Below, piece after piece: positions 52,197 to 60,810 of a stretch of 64,000 nt of DNA (position 1 is its first letter; each line of letters starts with the position of its first letter). Location: the NCBI GenBank assembly GCA_017306015.1, contig JAFKJK010000018.1:124001-188000 (forward strand), in the 5' to 3' direction. A program made the translations under genes and the position numbers. The notes under the pieces are model-generated. The model made no database searches, had not been told where the DNA came from, and saw only the letters and a list, made by a program, of their open reading frames with translations. Source of the stretch: Propionibacteriaceae bacterium (GTDB lineage: Bacteria > Actinomycetota > Actinomycetes > Propionibacteriales > Propionibacteriaceae).

Positions 52197-54320
52197 CTAC
52201 CGGTCGCTGGCCCGACGCTGGCCCATGGTCGCGATGAGGTGCTCCTGCAGGTCCATCAGCGGCTCGCCGGACGCGTCCAGCGTGCGCTGCGTCCAGACGT
52301 CCTGGTCGAGCCACCAGGAGGCCGTGCCTTCGTCGAAGGCGAGCTCGAACAGCCGCTCGATCTGGGTGATGTGCGCCGGGTTGGCCAGGCCGACGATGAC
52401 CTCGACCCTGCGGTCCAGGTTGCGGTGCATCAGGTCCGCCGACCCGATGCCGACCTGCGGCTGGCCGCCGTTGGCGAACCAGTACAGCCGGCTGTGCTCC
52501 AGGAACCTGCCCAGGATGCTGCGCACCCGGATGTTCTCGCTCAAGCCCGGGACGCCGGCCTTGACCGCGCAGATTCCGCGCACCCACAGGTCGACCTTCA
52601 CCCCGGCCTGGGACGCCCGGTAGAGGGCGTCGATGACGGCCTCGTCCACGATCGAGTTCACCTTGATCCGGACGCCGGACGGCAGGCCCGCGGCATGGTT
52701 GGCGATCTCGCCCTGGATGGACTCGATCAGCCCCAGCCGGATCGAGTGGGGGGCGACCAGCAGCCGCTTGTACCGGGTCTCCTGGGTCATCCCGGACAGG
52801 TGGTTGAACAGCTTGGCCACGTCCTCGGTGATCACCGCGTTGGAGGTGAGCAGGCCCATGTCCTCGTACAGCCGGGCCGTCTTCGGGTTGTAGTTGCCGG
52901 TGCCGATGTGGCAGTAGCGGCGCAGCCCGTTCGGCTCGTCCCGGACGACCATCGACAGCTTGCAGTGGGTCTTCAGCCCGAGCATTCCGTAGACCACGTG
53001 GCAGCCGGCCTTCTCCAGCTTCCGCGCCCAGGCGATGTTGGCCTGCTCGTCGAAGCGGGCCTTGATCTCGACCAGTGCGAGCACCTGCTTGCCGGCCTGG
53101 GCGGCTTCGACCAGGGCGTCGATGATCGGCGAGTCACCGGACGTGCGGTACAGCGTCTGCTTGATGGCGAGGACGGCGGGGTCGGCCGCGGCCTGCTCGA
53201 TGAACCGCTGGACGGAGGTGGCGAACGAGTCGTACGGGTGCTGCAGCAGCACCTCGTGCCGCTTCAGGGACGCGAACAGGTCGGCCTGCTGGGCGGTCTC
53301 GACCTGCGCGAGCTGCGGGTGGGTCTTGGGCAGGAAGGACGGGTACTTCAGCTCCTCCCGGTCCAGGTCGGCCAGCGAGAACAGGCCTCGCAGGTCGAGC
53401 GGGCTGGGCACCTTGAAGACTTCCTTCTCGGCGATGTCCAGCTCGCTGACCAGCAGCTCGAGCATGGTCGGGTCGATGTCGTCCTCGACCTCGAGGCGCA
53501 CCGGCGGCTGGCCGATCTTGCGGCGCAGCAGCTCCTTCTCCAGCGCGAACAGGAGGTTCTCGGCGTCGTCCTCCTCGACCTCCACGTCCTCGTTTCGGGT
53601 CACCCGGAAGGTGCTGTGGGCGACGATCTCCATGCCCGAGAACAGCTGGCCGAGGTGCCGGGCGATGACGTCCTCCAGCGGCACGAACCGGTCATTGCCG
53701 AGCGCGACGAAGCGCGACAGCAGCGTCGGCACCTTCACCCGCGCGAACTGGCGCGCGCCGGTGTCCGGGTTCCGCACCAGCACGGCGAGGTTGACGCTCA
53801 GCCCGGAGATGTACGGGAACGGGTGGGACGGGTCGACGGCGAGCGGCGTGAGGACGGGGAAGATCCGGTCCTCGAACAGCTGGTGCATCCGGTCGCGCTC
53901 GTCCTCGTTGAGCTCGTCCCAGCGCAGGATCACGATGCCGTGCTCGGCCATCGCCGGGCGGACCTCGTCGCTGAACGTGCGGTACGCCTCGGCGACCAGC
54001 TCGCGGGAGCGGCCCAGGATCGCGTCCTGCAGTTCGCGGGGCATCATCCCGGAGTTGGACGCGACCGCGACGCCGGCAGCCATCCGCCGCTTCAGCCCGG
54101 CGACCCGGACCATGAAGAACTCGTCCAGGTTGGAGCAGAAGATCGCCAGGAAGCGGGCGCGCTCCAGCAGCGGCACCCGCCTGGCATCCCGCGCCAGGTC
54201 GAGCACGCGTTCGTTGAAGGCGAGCCAGCTGAGCTCGCGGTCGACGTACCGGTCGCCGGGCAGGTCGGGCAGGCGCTCGACCACGTCGTCGAGCCCCGTC
54301 TCCGCGTTGGTGAGAGCCAT
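52197..54320 (-). CDS. ppk1: polyphosphate kinase 1
   Basis: Ppk1 polymerises the terminal phosphate of ATP into polyphosphate. The 707-residue protein has the N and head domains ([37 protein letters not shown]), the two phospholipase-D-like catalytic halves ([42 protein letters not shown] with one catalytic His, [20 protein letters not shown] with the other). Being next to MutT1 and not far from pst ties phosphate uptake, storage and nucleotide hygiene together. It starts 2 nt after mshD. Confidence 0.96.
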   Translation of the reverse strand: MALTNAETGLDDVVERLPDLPGDRYVDRELSWLAFNERVLDLARDARRVPLLERARFLAIFCSNLDEFFMVRVAGLKRRMAAGVAVASNSGMMPRELQDAILGRSRELVAEAYRTFSDEVRPAMAEHGIVILRWDELNEDERDRMHQLFEDRIFPVLTPLAVDPSHPFPYISGLSVNLAVLVRNPDTGARQFARVKVPTLLSRFVALGNDRFVPLEDVIARHLGQLFSGMEIVAHSTFRVTRNEDVEVEEDDAENLLFALEKELLRRKIGQPPVRLEVEDDIDPTMLELLVSELDIAEKEVFKVPSPLDLRGLFSLADLDREELKYPSFLPKTHPQLAQVETAQQADLFASLKRHEVLLQHPYDSFATSVQRFIEQAAADPAVLAIKQTLYRTSGDSPIIDALVEAAQAGKQVLALVEIKARFDEQANIAWARKLEKAGCHVVYGMLGLKTHCKLSMVVRDEPNGLRRYCHIGTGNYNPKTARLYEDMGLLTSNAVITEDVAKLFNHLSGMTQETRYKRLLVAPHSIRLGLIESIQGEIANHAAGLPSGVRIKVNSIVDEAVIDALYRASQAGVKVDLWVRGICAVKAGVPGLSENIRVRSILGRFLEHSRLYWFANGGQPQVGIGSADLMHRNLDRRVEVIVGLANPAHITQIERLFELAFDEGTASWWLDQDVWTQRTLDASGEPLMDLQEHLIATMGQRRASDR

Positions 54321-54322
54321 CT

Positions 54323-55165
54323 CTACTCCTGGTTGTGGGCGTACAGGGCGTCCCGATGGGCCTCGGCGAAGCCTGCGCGCTCGTACATTCTTACCGCGAT
54401 TCCGTCGGCCGCGTCGACGTACAGGTCAACGGTCCGCAAACCCTGTGCGGCGAGGTGAGACAACCCGGCGTCCAGCAGCAGCCTGCCGTAGCCCCGTCCC
54501 TGGGCGCGCGGGTGCACGCCGACCACGTACACCTCGCCGGTGCCATGCTCGGCCTTGGTCCAGTGGAAGCCGGCCAGGCCGTCCGCGTCCAGGGCGAGGA
54601 TCAGGCCGTCGGGATCGAACCAGTCCTCGGCCATCCGCTTGGCCAGGCCGTCGGCGTCGAGGCCGCCCTGCTCCGGGTGGTGGGCGAAGGCGGCGGCGTT
54701 GACGGCGAGCAGGTCGGCGGCGTCGGCGTCGGTGTAGCCGCGCAGCGTCACGCCTGGCGGGACGGCCGGGGGCCGGATGCCGGCGAGGGGACGGGTCATC
54801 ATCAGCAGCGCCCGGACGGGGGCTAGGCCATGCGCTGCGGCGAATCCCCTTGCCGGAGGCAGGTCGCCGAAGGCCCAGACTCGCGGGTCGGTGCGGGTCG
54901 CCAGGTCGGCCAGCAGCGTCGAGCCGACCCCGCGGCGGCGACGGGCCGGGTCGACCATCAGCTGCGCGGTGTCGTGCCGCGGCTGCCACTGGAGGTAGCC
55001 CACCACCCCGCTCCCCTCGGTGAGGAGGCGGTGCTCGGCGGAGGCGTCCTCGAGAGCGAAGTGGGCGTCCTCGTTCAAGGGCGTGACCCCGTCAGCGAGT
55101 CGGCAGCGCTCGGCGAGCGCACGAACGGCGTCCGCTTCGTCGGTGCTCAGGCGGTTCGTCCCCAT
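54323..55165 (-). CDS. mshD: mycothiol synthase
   Basis: MshD acetylates the cysteinyl amine of Cys-GlcN-Ins with acetyl-CoA, the last step of mycothiol synthesis. The 280-residue protein is a tandem GNAT: the N-terminal domain (about 1-135, [21 protein letters not shown]) and the active C-terminal domain (about 140-280, [44 protein letters not shown]). The last pattern with the [10 protein letters not shown] acetyl-CoA loop is typical. With mtr at 25665 it shows the organism uses mycothiol. Confidence 0.92.
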   Translation of the reverse strand: MGTNRLSTDEADAVRALAERCRLADGVTPLNEDAHFALEDASAEHRLLTEGSGVVGYLQWQPRHDTAQLMVDPARRRRGVGSTLLADLATRTDPRVWAFGDLPPARGFAAAHGLAPVRALLMMTRPLAGIRPPAVPPGVTLRGYTDADAADLLAVNAAAFAHHPEQGGLDADGLAKRMAEDWFDPDGLILALDADGLAGFHWTKAEHGTGEVYVVGVHPRAQGRGYGRLLLDAGLSHLAAQGLRTVDLYVDAADGIAVRMYERAGFAEAHRDALYAHNQE

Positions 55166-55190
55166 CCCCTGAGGCTAGCCGCCCGACGAG

Positions 55191-55865
55191 TCAGTGGCGG
55201 GTCGCGTCCGGCGAGAACCGGTAGCCGACGTTGCGGACGGTGCCGATCAGGGCCTCGTGCTCGGGGCCGAGCTTGGCGCGCAGGCGCCGGACGTGGACGT
55301 CGACCGTCCGGGTGCCGCCGTAGTAGTCGTAGCCCCAGACGTCGGCGAGGAGGTGTTCGCGGCTGAACACCCGTCCGGGATGCTGCACGAGGTACTTCAG
55401 CAATTCGAACTCGGTGTAGGTGAGGTCGAGCTGCTCGCCCTCCAGCAGCACGGAGTACGCGGCGTCGTCGATGACGATTCCGCCGGCGGAGATCAGCCCG
55501 TCGCCACCGCCGGCCGTGGCGAGCAGCCGGATCCGCGCCTCCACCTCGGCCGGCCCGGCGGTGTCCAGGACGACGTCGGACAGCCCCCAGTCCGAAGCGA
55601 CGGCGGCCAGGCCGTTCTCCCGCAGCACCAGCAGCACCGGGACGGTGGAGCCCGCCGACTGGAACAGCCGCGCCATCACCCGGGCGCCGGCGAGGTCACT
55701 GCGTCCGTCCAGCACGATGACGTCGCAGCGTGCCGACTCGGTCAACGCCTGGGTGTCGGCCGCCACCCCGCGAATCTCGTGGGAGAGCAGGGCGAGCACC
55801 GGCAGCGACTGCTCTGCGGGGACGCCACCGGCGACCTCGTCGCTGACGAGCAGTAGTTGCGCCAT
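55191..55865 (-). CDS. glnR: orphan OmpR-family response regulator, GlnR-like
   Basis: The 224-residue protein has an atypical receiver domain (about 1-115) with the phosphoryl-type Asp in CDVIVLDGRSD but no clear conserved lysine, and an OmpR winged helix (LDLTYTEFELLKYLVQHPGR, LLADVWGYDYYGGTRTVDVHVRRLR, IGTVRNVGYRF). In actinobacteria the regulator next to mshD with such a receiver is GlnR, the global nitrogen regulator, which works without a kinase. No kinase gene is nearby. GGGAGG lies before ATG 55865. Confidence 0.82.
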   Translation of the reverse strand: MAQLLLVSDEVAGGVPAEQSLPVLALLSHEIRGVAADTQALTESARCDVIVLDGRSDLAGARVMARLFQSAGSTVPVLLVLRENGLAAVASDWGLSDVVLDTAGPAEVEARIRLLATAGGGDGLISAGGIVIDDAAYSVLLEGEQLDLTYTEFELLKYLVQHPGRVFSREHLLADVWGYDYYGGTRTVDVHVRRLRAKLGPEHEALIGTVRNVGYRFSPDATRH

Positions 55866-55934
55866 GTGGCCTCCCGGATGCGCCCGACGGGCGAACAGGA
55901 GGAACTTTAGTGACTCGGCGGGTTGCCGTCCGCT

Positions 55935-56372
55935 TCAGCCCAGAGCGGGCTGGTCGATGACCAGCGTCATCGGGCCGTTGTTGACCAGGTCGACGGCCAT
56001 CATTGCGCCGAAGCGTCCGGTCGCCACCTCGGCGCCCAGGACGCGCAGCGCGGCGACGAAGGCGTCGACCAGCGGCTCGCTGACGGGGCCCGGAGCGGCC
56101 TTCGACCAGGAGGGACGCCGGCCCTTGCGGGTGTCGGCGTAGAGTGTGAACTGGCTGACCACCAGCAGCGGAGCGCCGAGGTCGGAGCAGGAGCGCTCGC
56201 CCGCCAGGATCCGCAGGTTCCAGATCTTGTCGGCGAGCTTGGCAGCGTCATCCGCGATGTCGGTGTGGGTGACGCCGAGCAGGACCATCAGGCCTGGCCG
56301 GTCGATCCGTCCGACCACCTCGCCGGCCACGGTCACGCTCGCCCGGCTGACCCGCTGCACCACCGCCCGCAT
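55935..56372 (-). CDS. dtd: D-aminoacyl-tRNA deacylase
   Basis: Dtd removes D-amino acids and glycine from mischarged tRNA. The 145-residue protein begins [13 protein letters not shown] and has the two active-site signatures [17 protein letters not shown] and [10 protein letters not shown]; the latter replaces the common NDGPVT with a conservative change. The four-residue upstream extension to 56384 is ignored because the family starts at MRAVVQRV. It is on the same strand as glnR but has about 70 bp between. Confidence 0.94.
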   Translation of the reverse strand: MRAVVQRVSRASVTVAGEVVGRIDRPGLMVLLGVTHTDIADDAAKLADKIWNLRILAGERSCSDLGAPLLVVSQFTLYADTRKGRRPSWSKAAPGPVSEPLVDAFVAALRVLGAEVATGRFGAMMAVDLVNNGPMTLVIDQPALG

Positions 56373-56444
56373 GGGCCCATCCAACCAGAGCGTGCCGGCC
56401 GCACCGTCCCCCGCCCGGCGCTGCAGCGCTCTAGGATGACGCGC

Positions 56445-56993
56445 ATGACCCGCTGGCGCTGGGCGGTAGTGCTCGTCACATCCCTGTGCACGACCTCCCT
56501 GTGCACGGCCTGCGCCGGCGCGCCGGCCGTCCTGACGCTCCCCGATGGCACGGCAGGGAGTTGCATGAGCGTCGCGGTCGGGGGCCCTGAGCCGTACTGG
56601 TTCGGCATCCCGGTGACCAACGCGACCGACCGTGTCGTCGTGCTCGAGCAGGTCCAGCTGGCGGCCTCCGAGGGGCTCGAGCTCCGGGACGCGGTCGTGA
56701 TCCCGCCGCTGCAGGCCGAGGACGGCGGCACCCTGGGGATCGGTGTGGTGCGCGACCCCGCGAACACGGAGCCTGAGGTGTGGGCGGGACGCCAGCAGCT
56801 GACCGGCTTCCGGTTACGGCCGGGCCAGCACGTGGACGTCGCGGTCGCGCTGACTCGCGGGCCCGGGGTGAAGACCGGCGACGCGCAGGAGCAGGTCATC
56901 AGCTACCACGTCGACGGCGAGGGGGCCAGCCAGCGGGAAACGTCGCGGTACGCCATCACCCTGACCGACGACTGCCACGTGCAGCCCGGCTGA
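56445..56993 (+). CDS. small lipoprotein, unknown function
   Basis: The 182-residue protein has a lipoprotein signal peptide with a run of Cys residues ([16 protein letters not shown]; the last Cys, near residue 23, fits the lipobox best). The mature part is a beta-rich exported domain with [20 protein letters not shown] and [11 protein letters not shown]; two cysteines probably pair. TAGGAT ends 7 nt before the ATG. The signal peptide includes a 15-bp tandem duplication (56481-56495, 56496-56510; 14 of 15 identical). No family recognised. Confidence 0.72.
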   Translation: MTRWRWAVVLVTSLCTTSLCTACAGAPAVLTLPDGTAGSCMSVAVGGPEPYWFGIPVTNATDRVVVLEQVQLAASEGLELRDAVVIPPLQAEDGGTLGIGVVRDPANTEPEVWAGRQQLTGFRLRPGQHVDVAVALTRGPGVKTGDAQEQVISYHVDGEGASQRETSRYAITLTDDCHVQPG

Positions 56994-57022
56994 CCGCCCG
57001 GGTTCGCGGTTATGCTGGCGGC

Positions 57023-57142
57023 GTGTCCAGCCTGATCCCGCTCTCGGTGACCGGGCTGACCCTGTTCATCGCCTGCCTGCTGGTCGCGGTGCTGGCCGGG
57101 CTGGGTATCGTCGCTCTCGTCCGCGGCAAGCGAGGAGAGTGA
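57023..57142 (+). CDS. 39-residue single-helix membrane peptide
   Basis: GTG 57023 opens a 39-residue frame: VSSLIPLSVTGLTLFIACLL then VAVLAGLGIVALVRGKRGE. It has one long hydrophobic helix (about residues 4-31) and a basic C-terminal tail. TATGCT (57011-57016) ends exactly 6 nt before the GTG, the same spacing seen at many genes in this window, and the stop is 1 nt before the next ATG, suggesting coupling to the nitrobindin gene. It could instead be only a leader for that gene, but codon choice and hydrophobicity favour a real peptide. Confidence 0.6.
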   Translation: MSSLIPLSVTGLTLFIACLLVAVLAGLGIVALVRGKRGE

Positions 57143-57143
57143 G

Positions 57144-57641
57144 ATGGCGTTCGAGATCCCGTCCGACCTGAACCCGGCGCTGGTGGGCCTGGCCTGGCTG
57201 CGGGGACGCTGGGAGGGCACCGGCTTCCGGGAGTGGCCGGGGCAGGACAAGCAGGGCTATTCCATCCAGGTGGACTTCGCCGACAACGGGGACGACTTCC
57301 TGCACTACCTCGCCCAGGCGTTCGAGACCGACGAGGACGGCACCCCGGTCAAGCCGTTGTTCATGGAGACCGGCTTCTGGCGTCCGCTCGCCGACGGGAC
57401 CGTGGACGTGATGATGTGCTCCCCGGACGGCTACGCCGAGATCTGGTTCGGCAAGCTCCAGCCCGGACGGATCGACCTGATCACCGACGCCGTCGCCCGT
57501 ACCCGGGACGCCAAGGTCGCCTACACCGCCGGCCGCCGCCTGTACGGCACGGTGGACGGCAAGCTGATGTTCTCCTTCGACCGCGCCACCGAGGACGTCG
57601 AGCTGCGTCCCTACCTCTGGGCGACGCTGGAGCGACGGTGA
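57144..57641 (+). CDS. nitrobindin/FABP-like beta-barrel protein
   Basis: The 165-residue protein has the nitrobindin signature: LVGLAWLRGRWEGTGFREWP (GxWxGxG), then FLHYLAQAFETDEDGTP, ETGFWRP, DVMMCSPDGYAEIWFG and the C-terminal LRPYLWATLERR. Bacterial members (M. tuberculosis Rv2717c and Rv0813c) form a ten-strand barrel and some bind haem and NO. The proximal haem histidine expected near the C-terminus is not evident here, where PYLWATLERR is seen, so haem binding is uncertain. GAGGAGAG precedes the ATG. Its stop overlaps the ygfZ gene (GTGA). Confidence 0.85.
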   Translation: MAFEIPSDLNPALVGLAWLRGRWEGTGFREWPGQDKQGYSIQVDFADNGDDFLHYLAQAFETDEDGTPVKPLFMETGFWRPLADGTVDVMMCSPDGYAEIWFGKLQPGRIDLITDAVARTRDAKVAYTAGRRLYGTVDGKLMFSFDRATEDVELRPYLWATLERR

Positions 57642-58552
57642 CCGTCCGCGTGCCCGAGGGCCCGGACGCGGGCGCCGTCTGGCACTACGGCGACCCCTAC
57701 CGGGAGCAGAAGGAGTTGGTGGCCGGCCGGGCGGGCGTGGACTTCTCCCACCGTCCGGTGTTCACCGTCAGCGGGCGCGACCGGCTGAAATGGCTGAACG
57801 ACATCACGTCGCAGGCCCTGCTCGGCCTCGCGCCCGGGACGCCGACGGTCGCGTACATCCTGAACGCGCAGGGCCACCTGCAGCACGTCTTCGGGGCTGT
57901 CGACGACGGCGAGACGCTGTGGTGCCACACCGAGCCCGGCCACGCCGAGCCGCTGACAGATTGGCTGCGGAAGATGGTCTTCGCCGCCCGGGTCGAGATC
58001 GCCGAGGCCCCCGATCATGCGGTCGCGATCCCGCCGGGCTCCGGGCCGGTCGTCGTCCCTCGGGCCGAGCTGGACGCCGTCCTCGGCGAGGTCCGGGCCG
58101 GCAGCTGGGCGACCGAGGCGCTGCGGATCGCGTCCGGGACGCCGCGGATCTTCCTGGACACCGACGACCGGACGATCCCGAACGAGCTGGCGAACCCGGA
58201 CGACGGCCGGCTCGGTCCGGCGGTGGCGCTCGGCAAGGGCTGCTACCCCGGGCAGGAGGCCGTCGCCCGCACCTACAACCTCGGCCGTCCGCCGCGTCGG
58301 CTGACCCTTCTTCACCTGGACGGGACCGCCAACGACCTGCCTGGTGTCGGTGCCGACGTGCTCGCCGACGGCCGCCCGGTCGGAAGGATGGGCACCTCCG
58401 AGCGGCACCACGAACTCGGCCCGATCGGCCTGGCGCTGCTGAAGCGCAACCTGCCGATCGACGCGCAACTCGAAGTGGCCGGGATCGCCGCCGCGCAGGA
58501 GGTGCTCGTCGACCCCGAGACCGGCCTGCACTTCCGCCCGGCGCGAGGCTGA
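57638..58552 (+). CDS. ygfZ: YgfZ/GcvT-domain folate-binding protein
   Basis: YgfZ proteins bind tetrahydrofolate and help to assemble or repair Fe-S clusters in some enzymes. The 304-residue protein has the GcvT-like fold with VDFSHRPVFTVSGRDRLKWL, and the diagnostic KGCYPGQE motif (GKGCYPGQEAVARTYNLG) whose cysteine is essential in E. coli YgfZ. GTG 57638 is fixed by the 4-nt overlap with the nitrobindin gene and by the position of the HYGDPYREQ segment. The upstream open frame is a shadow. Confidence 0.88.
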   Translation: MTVRVPEGPDAGAVWHYGDPYREQKELVAGRAGVDFSHRPVFTVSGRDRLKWLNDITSQALLGLAPGTPTVAYILNAQGHLQHVFGAVDDGETLWCHTEPGHAEPLTDWLRKMVFAARVEIAEAPDHAVAIPPGSGPVVVPRAELDAVLGEVRAGSWATEALRIASGTPRIFLDTDDRTIPNELANPDDGRLGPAVALGKGCYPGQEAVARTYNLGRPPRRLTLLHLDGTANDLPGVGADVLADGRPVGRMGTSERHHELGPIGLALLKRNLPIDAQLEVAGIAAAQEVLVDPETGLHFRPARG

Positions 58553-58553
58553 G

Positions 58554-59327
58554 GTGCGCGCCGTCCGCCGGATCCTCGGCATTCTGGTGGTGCTCGCGAT
58601 CGGCTTCGGCGTCGGCTGGGCGTGGCCGATCATCGTCCGGCCGCCGCTGGTCGTCGGGCAGGACGCGATCTCCAGCGCCGCCACGACGAAGGTGCAGGTG
58701 AAGATCGAGAATGCCGGTGGCCGGGTGCTGGTCGCGCGCCCGCCGTCCGGGGTCGCGGAGCAGCAGACGCTGGTGATCATCTATCCCGGCGGACTGGTGC
58801 GTCCCCAGGCATACGAATGGCTGGCCCGCCGCGAGGCGGCGCTGGGCCGGCTGGCGGTGATCCCCGAGTTCTCCTTCGACCTCGCCGTGCTCGACTCCGG
58901 ACGCGCGGACGCCCTGATCGCGAAGTACGGAGCCGGCCGTAAGGTCGTCCTCATCGGCCACTCGCTCGGTGGCGCGATGGCCGCACAGTATCTCTCCGAC
59001 AAGGCCAAGCAGGGCCAGTATCCGGTGGCGGGGCTGATCCTGATGGCGGCCTACCCGGCGGACGGCATCGACCTGACCGGCGCGAAGTTCGCCGCGCTCA
59101 GCCTGCGCGCCGAGAACGACACGGTCGCCGCGGAAGCGAAGGTCGAGGGCGGGCTCAAGCAGCTCCCGAAGGGGACGCGGCTGGAGGTCGTCGACGGCGC
59201 CGTCCACGCCTTCTTCGGACGCTACGGCCCGCAGGCGGGCGACGGCGTCCCCACCGTCACCCGGGAGGCGGCGCAGACCCAGATCGGCGCCTACGTGGAC
59301 GACTTCATCGCCTCCCTACCGTCCTGA
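58554..59327 (+). CDS. membrane-anchored alpha/beta hydrolase
   Basis: The 257-residue protein has an N-terminal signal anchor (ILGILVVLAIGFGVGWAWPIIV), then an alpha/beta-hydrolase domain: IIYPGGLVRPQAYEWLARR, nucleophile elbow LIGHSLGGAMAAQY, and the catalytic His in GAVHAFFGRYG. It matches the exported alpha/beta hydrolases that resemble the AB_hydrolase_11 group; the substrate is unknown. It starts 2 nt after ygfZ. Its stop codon is inside the first repeat of the array that follows. Confidence 0.85.
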   Translation: MRAVRRILGILVVLAIGFGVGWAWPIIVRPPLVVGQDAISSAATTKVQVKIENAGGRVLVARPPSGVAEQQTLVIIYPGGLVRPQAYEWLARREAALGRLAVIPEFSFDLAVLDSGRADALIAKYGAGRKVVLIGHSLGGAMAAQYLSDKAKQGQYPVAGLILMAAYPADGIDLTGAKFAALSLRAENDTVAAEAKVEGGLKQLPKGTRLEVVDGAVHAFFGRYGPQAGDGVPTVTREAAQTQIGAYVDDFIASLPS

Positions 59328-59515
59328 ACCATCGGGGACAGGTACTTCGGTTCAGGCGTGGGCGAACCATCGTCCTGAACGATCGGGGACAGGTACTTCG
59401 GTTCAGGCGTGAACTGAAGTACCTGTCCCCAACGGTTCAGGCGTGAACCAAAGTACCTGTCCCCGACGGTTCACGACGGTTCAGGTGAACCAAAGTACCT
59501 GTCCCCGACGGTTCA
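59323..59515. repeat. array of five REP-like elements in two orientations
   Basis: Copies at 59323-59356 and 59374-59407 read CCTGAACCn-TCGGGGACAGGTACTT-CGGTTCAGG; copies at 59410-59441, 59444-59473 and 59486-59515 are in the reverse orientation (TGAACC-AAGTACCTGTCCCC-ACGGTTCA), with partial copies at about 59362 and 59474-59485. Gaps are 2-17 bp. Each unit is a palindrome at its ends with an asymmetric core, so orientation can be told. The array fills the space between two convergent genes and overlaps the stop of the hydrolase gene. Confidence 0.9.
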
Positions 59516-59519
59516 GGGG

Positions 59520-60716
59520 TCAGGGACGGCGGGCCAGGACGTACAGGCGTTCGGTCTGGGCCTCGGCGGGCACGGGGGAGCGGACGTACCACTCAGCCAC
59601 CTCGAGGCCGGACGCGGCGACGGCGGCCAGGACCTGGTCGCGGTCGTGGTGGACGACATCGAGGTCCACCCCGACCCCGAACAGGTCGTCGGTGTGGACG
59701 ATCCGTCCGCCGACATGGACGGCGAGCGCCAGCGTCCCACCCGGACGCAACGTCGCCCCGACCGTCCGCAGCGTCGGCGCGAGTTCGGACGGCGCGAGGT
59801 GGACGAACGCGTACCAGGCCACGATCGCGCCCCACGCGGCGGCGTCCCGGGGACGCAGCAGTTGGTGGAACCGGCCGACGCCGAAGTCGAGGTCGGCGAA
59901 GTTGTCCCGCGCCTGCTCGACCATCGCGGCAGAGGCGTCCAGGCCGTGCACCTCTGCTCCGGTGTCGGCGAGGAAGGCGGCGATCTGGCCGGGGCCGCAG
60001 CCCAGATCCATGATCGGACCTCCGGCCGAGGCGGCCACCCGCTCCAGCAGCCAGATGTCGAACGGCTTGTCGACCAGCTCGTCGAGCACCGCCTCGGAGT
60101 ACGCGGACGCGGCCGCGTCGTAGGCCGCCACCACCTTCGCGTCGCGGGCAGCAGCCCCGTCGGCGAGCACGTCCTCCAGCCCGGCCCCCGGGGTCGGCAC
60201 GGCGGCCTCCGCGAGCTCGACCGGTCCGAGCAGGTGCACCCAGCGGACGTCCCGTCCACGTTGCAGCTGCAGCTGGCGCACCAGCGGCTCGGCCGCAGAC
60301 GCCATCCGGGCCAGGCAGGCTTCGACCTCGGCCTTGTCGGCGAAGGGGTGCAGCCGCTCCGTCCGCGTCTTCAGCTCACCGGCAGTCTGGGCGCCGCGCA
60401 GCAGCAGCATGGTCAGCAGCGCACGCTCGTCCTCGGGAGACTCCAGGGCCTCGTCCAGCCGCTGGTGGTACTTCACCACCCGCGATCCGGCGCCGGCCCA
60501 CACCAGCCTCAGCAGGCCGCGGTCCTTGAGTTCCCGGGCGGCGTCCTGCAGCTCGCGCTCGGACAGCTCCATCACCGGGTCGCGGTTCGAGCTCTGGTTG
60601 CACGCCAGCCGCAGCGCGTTGAGCGAGAGCGGGTAGCTGGCCGGGACGGTCTTCTGCTTCTCCAGCAGGCTCCCGAGGAGACGTTGTTCGACTGCGTCCA
60701 GCACCGGTAGAGCCAC
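59520..60716 (-). CDS. YceH (DUF480) domain fused to SAM-dependent methyltransferase
   Basis: The protein of 398 residues has two parts. Residues about 1-165 are a DUF480/YceH tandem winged helix (VEQRLLGSLLEKQKTVPASYP, LSLNALRLACNQSSNRDPVM, LLTMLLLRGAQTAGELKTRT). Residues about 190-398 are a class I methyltransferase with motif I IMDLGCGPGQIAAFLADTGA, VHGLDASAAMVEQA and a FVHLAPSELAPTL segment. GTG 60716 is chosen because TAGGCT ends 7 nt upstream; an in-frame GTG at 60749 has no signals and abuts a repeat. The role is unknown; a DNA-binding regulator joined to an enzyme is possible. Confidence 0.85.
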   Translation of the reverse strand: MALPVLDAVEQRLLGSLLEKQKTVPASYPLSLNALRLACNQSSNRDPVMELSERELQDAARELKDRGLLRLVWAGAGSRVVKYHQRLDEALESPEDERALLTMLLLRGAQTAGELKTRTERLHPFADKAEVEACLARMASAAEPLVRQLQLQRGRDVRWVHLLGPVELAEAAVPTPGAGLEDVLADGAAARDAKVVAAYDAAASAYSEAVLDELVDKPFDIWLLERVAASAGGPIMDLGCGPGQIAAFLADTGAEVHGLDASAAMVEQARDNFADLDFGVGRFHQLLRPRDAAAWGAIVAWYAFVHLAPSELAPTLRTVGATLRPGGTLALAVHVGGRIVHTDDLFGVGVDLDVVHHDRDQVLAAVAASGLEVAEWYVRSPVPAEAQTERLYVLARRP

Positions 60717-60752
60717 GGCCGGCAGCCTACTCACCTGCGAGCGGGCCACGAA

Positions 60753-60796
60753 GGAACCGTCCCCTTTTGGCCCGCGGACCAGAAGGGGACGGTTCC
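60753..60796. repeat. REP-like palindrome, GGAACCGTCCCC type
   Basis: GGAACCGTCCCCTT (60753-60766) and AAGGGGACGGTTCC (60783-60796) form a perfect 14-bp stem around a 16-nt loop. It shares AACCGTCCCC with the other repeats, but its arms differ from the CCTGAACCG type. It lies between the tetR and yceH-methyltransferase genes. Confidence 0.8.
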
Positions 60797-60810
60797 ATCA
60801 CGGTTCACCC

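Noticed and set aside
59323..59515. CRISPR-like array
   Set aside because: Units occur in both orientations, gaps are only 2-17 bp and are not spacer-like, and no cas gene is present; a REP-type array explains it better.
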